Positions 21,673 to 24,008 of a stretch of DNA of 24,008 nucleotides are shown here, in pieces (within the stretch, counting starts at the first letter, position 1; each line of letters begins with the position of its first letter). The position numbers and the translations under genes were made by a program. The notes beneath the pieces were generated by a model. The model worked only from the letters and a program-made list of their open reading frames with translations, was not told where the DNA came from and searched no databases. Source of the DNA: a virus; the IMG/VR virus record IMGVR_UViG_3300045741_000043, positions 1-24,008 of that record. One strand, 5' to 3'.

Positions 21673-22149
21673 CTAGAAATCCAAGGACTGTTCCTTGATC
21701 TGCTTGACCGAAGCAAGATGCGCTTCGGCGGCTGCACGGACTTGCGTCTCGTACTTCGTGAGGTAACGCTTGAGCAGGTCTTCTTTCTGCTCCGGCGTGA
21801 GATTGGCCCAGTTCTGATTTTGCTTGGCCAAGATCGGCTTGATGGCTTCGATAGCCAGATTGCGCATTTCGCGCAAGACAGGATCGTGAATACGCTTGCC
21901 ACCGCCTTTGGTAGCACCGAACTCGTACTTATCACAGTACTCATCGACAAGTGCTTGCATTTCAGGATGCGTCTTGCCTTCAGTGACCCAGGTTTCAACG
22001 GATTTTCTGATATTATTCCTGACGTTCTCCTCGAAGAGTTTGTTCATTGCATTGGCTTGCGCTTCATTCAGCACATGACCGTCCTTAAAGGGCTGGTCGA
22101 TTTCAAACTCTTGACCCGCAACTCCAAATGTTCTCACAGTCTCAGTCAT
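21673..22149 (-). CDS. promoter-proximal unknown protein, 158 aa
   Basis: ATG at 22149 (MTETVRTFGVAGQEFEIDQPFKDG) has GGAG six bases upstream; the longer ORF to 22179 starts inside the leader hairpin region. The protein is mostly charged helix (NEAQANAMNKLFEENVRNNIRKSVETW, KQNQNWANLTPEQKEDLLKRYLTKYETQVRAAAEAHL). No motif identifies it. It is the first gene after two sigma-70-like promoters and is ended by a strong terminator, so it is probably transcribed at high level on its own. This pattern fits an abundant early protein such as a regulator, ssDNA binder or host-takeover protein, but none is shown. Confidence 0.6.
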   Translation of the reverse strand: MTETVRTFGVAGQEFEIDQPFKDGHVLNEAQANAMNKLFEENVRNNIRKSVETWVTEGKTHPEMQALVDEYCDKYEFGATKGGGKRIHDPVLREMRNLAIEAIKPILAKQNQNWANLTPEQKEDLLKRYLTKYETQVRAAAEAHLASVKQIKEQSLDF

Positions 22150-22183
22150 AAAAGTCTCCAATTGTGATGTTCTTTGCAAAGAA

Positions 22184-22210
22184 ACACGCGAGCTAAGGGA
22201 ACCCGCGTGT
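22184..22210 (-). other. hairpin at the start of the promoter-proximal transcript
   Basis: The minus strand forms ACACGCG (22210-22204) pairing with CGCGTGT (22190-22184), loop 13 nt, followed by TTCTTTG. The start of transcription predicted for promoter P1 is close to 22209, so the mRNA 5' end would fold into this stem. It may be a stabilising 5' leader or a weak attenuator. Confidence 0.45.
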
Positions 22211-22216
22211 GGTGTG

Positions 22217-22245
22217 ACTATGGCATAAATCGCCAGCTATGTCAA
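22217..22245 (-). promoter_or_regulatory. sigma-70-like promoter P1
   Basis: The minus strand has TTGACA (22245-22240), a 17-nt spacer and CATAGT (22222-22217). The -35 box is a perfect consensus match and the -10 four of six. It overlaps one arm of the palindrome 22239-22261 and would drive the gene starting at 22149. Confidence 0.75.
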
Positions 22246-22261
22246 TACATTATATTGACAT
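22239..22261. promoter_or_regulatory. palindromic operator candidate overlapping P1 and P2
   Basis: Perfect 9-bp inverted repeat ATGTCAATA...TATTGACAT with a 5-nt centre (CATTA). It covers the P1 -35 box and the P2 -10 box, so a dimeric protein bound here could block both. The CtrA-like regulator encoded 25 nt upstream or the ribbon-helix-helix-like protein downstream are candidate binders. Confidence 0.65.
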
Positions 22262-22277
22262 CTGGTTATTTTGTTCA
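22249..22277 (-). promoter_or_regulatory. sigma-70-like promoter P2
   Basis: The minus strand has TGAACA (22277-22272; 4 of 6), a 17-nt spacer and a perfect TATAAT (22254-22249). It lies upstream of P1 and its -10 box is inside the palindrome that overlaps P1's -35. Tandem promoters sharing one operator are plausible. Confidence 0.6.
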
Positions 22278-22285
22278 CGAGTTTG

Positions 22286-22813
22286 TCATTTAAGATCATC
22301 TGTTTTATAATTCACAGCATCATGCTGGCTCTCTCCTTCTCTTGGGACGAAGTATCCACGTGCCCATACTGTGCCGATTGATAGTGCGGGACGATCAGAC
22401 TGTTCGTAATGGAAGAGCTTCTTTCTGATCTTGCAGATCATAACGTCCACGATCTTCATTTCGGGGGCGTCGGAGGCTCCACGGAGTTGATAGAGTCTAG
22501 AGTAAAGATGCTCCTTTGGAATCACTTTCCCTCGATTATTCATCAGGACATCAAAGAGCATGCTTTCAGCTGGAGTAAGCTTGTACTCGGACCAGCGAAG
22601 CTCCGGCGGCTGATAGTAGAGTCGTTCCTCAAGCTCGTCGATCTCAGCCATCAGATACTCGATCTTCTCGGCTGGCGTTTTTAGAACTCCAATTTGCTTA
22701 TATCGAAGGGCACGGCGGTCGGCGCGACTGAGTTTCGACGTGTCTTGAACTGCTGCGGCTGCACCATTAAGCGTTGTCTTAGGACGGGGCGCTCCATGTG
22801 TAGTACTAGACAT
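22286..22813 (-). CDS. CtrA/OmpR-type winged-helix DNA-binding protein
   Basis: GAGGA lies nine bases before the ATG. Residues 78-156 (KLTPAESMLFDVLMNNRGKVIPKEHLYSRL...IVDVMICKIRKKL...IGTVWARGYFV) are a classic Trans_reg_C winged helix, and IVDVMICKIRKKL with TVWARGY is very close to the pattern in alphaproteobacterial CtrA. There is no receiver domain; instead there is an N-terminal 60-residue helical part (SRADRRALRYKQIGVLKTPAEKIEYL). It may mimic or compete with host CtrA, or regulate phage promoters at 22217-22277. The first 44 codons overlap another ORF (to 22681), so a later start at 22654 (MAEIDELEERL) is possible but lacks a good Shine-Dalgarno. Confidence 0.8.
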   Translation of the reverse strand: MSSTTHGAPRPKTTLNGAAAAVQDTSKLSRADRRALRYKQIGVLKTPAEKIEYLMAEIDELEERLYYQPPELRWSEYKLTPAESMLFDVLMNNRGKVIPKEHLYSRLYQLRGASDAPEMKIVDVMICKIRKKLFHYEQSDRPALSIGTVWARGYFVPREGESQHDAVNYKTDDLK

Positions 22814-23007
22814 TGGATTAAATCCTCTACTGTTTCGACGTAGGTAAGGTATCCTGAGTCATCGCAAATGAGATACGTGCGTTCAGACTCTGGACCGTGA
22901 GGGATAATGCGGAGATTCTCTCTTCCGCTGATGAGGTCTTTGTCATTAGGATAAGGATCATTAGCGTGTTGGCGTAGAAGAGCGATAAAATTGCTATCAG
23001 CATTCAC
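22681..23007 (-). CDS. unknown protein, 108 aa, overlapping the winged-helix gene
   Basis: The GTG start at 23007 is chosen because GGAGG lies nine bases upstream and it follows the previous stop by one base; the ATG at 23061 has no ribosome-binding site. The sequence (NADSNFIALLRQHANDPYPNDKDLISGRENLRIIPHGPESERTYLICDDSGYLTYVETVEDLIQCL) looks like a compact alpha/beta domain, ending in VPFDISKLEF. No family is recognised. Its last 133 nt overlap the start of the CtrA-like gene in another frame, an unusually long overlap for this genome. Confidence 0.5.
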   Translation of the reverse strand: MNADSNFIALLRQHANDPYPNDKDLISGRENLRIIPHGPESERTYLICDDSGYLTYVETVEDLIQCLVLHMERPVLRQRLMVQPQQFKTRRNSVAPTAVPFDISKLEF

Positions 23008-23008
23008 A

Positions 23009-23311
23009 TCAAAGGTCCTCCACGTCAAGCTGGCCAAGAGGCACAGCGGTTTGCGGTTCAATCTTCAAGAAGTGACCCTTCTCATCTTTGCCGACAGCAA
23101 AACGGAGAGAGTCGTATTGACTGGAGTCCTCACCGAGGACTTCCTTGTTATTCTTTTTATCTACCTTGCGCGCGTTGTAGCAATCCCATCGAGCGCGCAG
23201 AGCCATTGTGACAGTCTCAAAGGAAATCCTGATGCCTTTCTCAGACATCAGGGCTCGATCCATGTACTCTCGGGCGTAGGCATAGGCCTGGTTATTGGTT
23301 GACGGGGGCAT
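23009..23311 (-). CDS. small phage protein of unknown function, 100 aa
   Basis: ATG at 23311 (MPPSTNNQAYAYAREYMDRALMSEKGIRISFETVTMALRARWDCYN) has AGGA seven bases upstream and lies 4 nt after the previous stop; upstream in-frame starts run into that gene. The N-terminal half is helical and aromatic, with conserved-looking RARWDCYNARK; the C-terminus is charged (GQLDVEDL). I do not recognise it, and no motif suggests an activity. It belongs to a row of short genes between the UvrD-like helicase and the CtrA-like regulator. Confidence 0.55.
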   Translation of the reverse strand: MPPSTNNQAYAYAREYMDRALMSEKGIRISFETVTMALRARWDCYNARKVDKKNNKEVLGEDSSQYDSLRFAVGKDEKGHFLKIEPQTAVPLGQLDVEDL

Positions 23312-23315
23312 GAGA

Positions 23316-23609
23316 TTATCCTGCTTTGAAATCTTCGAGGATGACGGAGCGTCCAGCATCGGGGTGCGAACCGAGATACTTGACTTCGAGCGTTGATGGA
23401 TCGACAGGCCAGCAAGAGTATGAATCGTCTGGCACAATCATGCCTCCGATATTTTCCTCGAAACGCTTGAATTCTTTATTCCAGTACATTCCACCATCAT
23501 GCTGTGGGTGCATGAAACGAGCAGTTTCATCCTCCTCTGCATAGCAGATGAAGGCACGAGTTTCATCGTAATCTACTTTGCCAGTACGGCGTACGAGATA
23601 AATGTTCAT
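23316..23609 (-). CDS. small phage protein of unknown function, 97 aa
   Basis: GGAG lies eight bases before the ATG, and the start overlaps the helicase stop by 4 nt. The protein begins MNIYLVRRTGKVDYDETRAFICYAEEDETARFMHP, a pattern (IYLxRRxxxVxYDExxxxxxxAExExxAR) common in short phage proteins of unknown function. It contains several aromatic and acidic residues and a C-terminal beta-strand-like VKYLGSHPDAGRSVILEDF. Function is unknown; no catalytic motif is visible. Confidence 0.6.
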   Translation of the reverse strand: MNIYLVRRTGKVDYDETRAFICYAEEDETARFMHPQHDGGMYWNKEFKRFEENIGGMIVPDDSYSCWPVDPSTLEVKYLGSHPDAGRSVILEDFKAG

Positions 23610-24008
23610 TGATTTTTCTCCAGATTAATAATTTGAAGCTTATCCTGCGAGCGAGTCGCGGCGACGTAGCAAAGGTTGTCCTCTTGCTCAAATTCCCATG
23701 GAAGCTGCGCGAAAGATGAGGGCTGATACGCATTAGGGCCGTACCAATAGACAGTGCTCCATTCGAGACCTTTGCTGCGATGAATTGTCATGAGGGTAAT
23801 AGTTCCGGCGCCGATCTTATCATCGAAGATAGAGTCGATCTTATCGAGTAGGGCTTGACGGCTGAAGTGCTTGAGTTGATCCGCGACGCAATAGAGCGAG
23901 TCTACTTTGTCGTGGAGCGTGCTTGCGGCAAAGTTCTTCTTCTTAGCCTTCAAAATTGCGAGTTCTTTTTCTTCCCACGAGGCTAAAGCCTCGTTGAACT
24001 CTTCGCGC
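23606..24008 (-). CDS. UvrD/Rep-type superfamily 1 helicase, C-terminal part (5' end outside window)
   Basis: The frame is open to the right edge of the window, so only the last 133 residues are seen. They include helicase motif V (TLMTIHRSKGLEWSTVYW) and motif VI (EQEDNLCYVAATRSQDKLQIIN), the arginine-finger region of UvrD/PcrA helicases. This pair is specific to superfamily 1A DNA helicases. With the PD-(D/E)XK nuclease (19913-20851), it may form an AddAB/RecBCD-like or replication helicase activity; the two are separate genes here. Its stop overlaps the next gene start. Confidence 0.85.
   Translation of the reverse strand, partial: REEFNEALASWEEKELAILKAKKKNFAASTLHDKVDSLYCVADQLKHFSRQALLDKIDSIFDDKIGAGTITLMTIHRSKGLEWSTVYWYGPNAYQPSSFAQLPWEFEQEDNLCYVAATRSQDKLQIINLEKNQ

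Noticed and set aside
2-24008. tRNA or other structured RNA genes outside the array
   Set aside because: No cloverleaf-like stretches or gene-free gap long enough were seen; the largest gap outside the array (157 nt) holds only three hairpins.

Overview
The window is part of a tailed-phage genome, most likely a lytic, podovirus-like phage. There are no rRNA, tRNA, integrase or bacterial housekeeping genes. Genes are packed, with ATGA, GTGA and TAATG stop/start overlaps, in two convergent blocks. A short winged-helix regulator resembles the C-terminal DNA-binding domain of CtrA, which weakly suggests an alphaproteobacterial host.

Positions 2-10445 (+ strand) hold the late block. It contains the C-terminal end of a structural protein, a collagen-repeat fibre protein, two small virion-like proteins and a group of small membrane and lipoprotein genes that looks like a lysis/spanin cluster. 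These are followed by a GNAT-like protein and three large virion or internal-virion proteins of 315, 450 and 1340 residues. Positions 24008-10147 (- strand) hold the replication, recombination and accessory block. At its upstream end are a UvrD-type helicase fragment, small unknown genes and the CtrA-like regulator. Two sigma-70-like promoters with a palindromic operator (22217-22277) follow. They drive a 158-residue protein that has its own terminator, then a recombination set: a Cas4/RecB-like PD-(D/E)XK nuclease, a Sak4-like RecA-fold ATPase and a likely ssDNA-binding protein. An Acb2/Tad1-like anti-defence protein and a 24-residue membrane peptide sit inside this set.

The most notable element is at 15345-16721. 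A 551-bp array has 17 copies of an 8-nt repeat (GGTNCTCT) alternating with 16 copies of a second 8-nt repeat (about GRCTCGTT). Both are separated by unique spacers of almost exactly 9 nt, giving a 34-nt period. Immediately beside it is a 268-residue protein resembling the C-terminal half of IS110 transposases (Nop-like) with no nuclease domain. This architecture matches TIGR-Tas RNA-guided systems (tandem interspaced guide RNA array plus a Nop-domain Tas protein), here in a nuclease-less form. A ParB-domain/DNA methyltransferase fusion lies directly upstream.

The replication genes are also unusual. A uracil-DNA-glycosylase-like domain is fused to a 3'-5' exonuclease domain that stops after motif Exo II. 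A small deoxyribosyltransferase-like gene follows, and only then a family A polymerase ORF that begins (TTG start, strong Shine-Dalgarno) just before motif Exo III. The polymerase is therefore split by a gene inserted inside its proofreading domain. A DUF3987-like helicase ATPase follows, and then an ORF that runs about 300 nt antisense into the end of the 1340-residue virion gene. All functional calls come from reading motifs; no database search was run.
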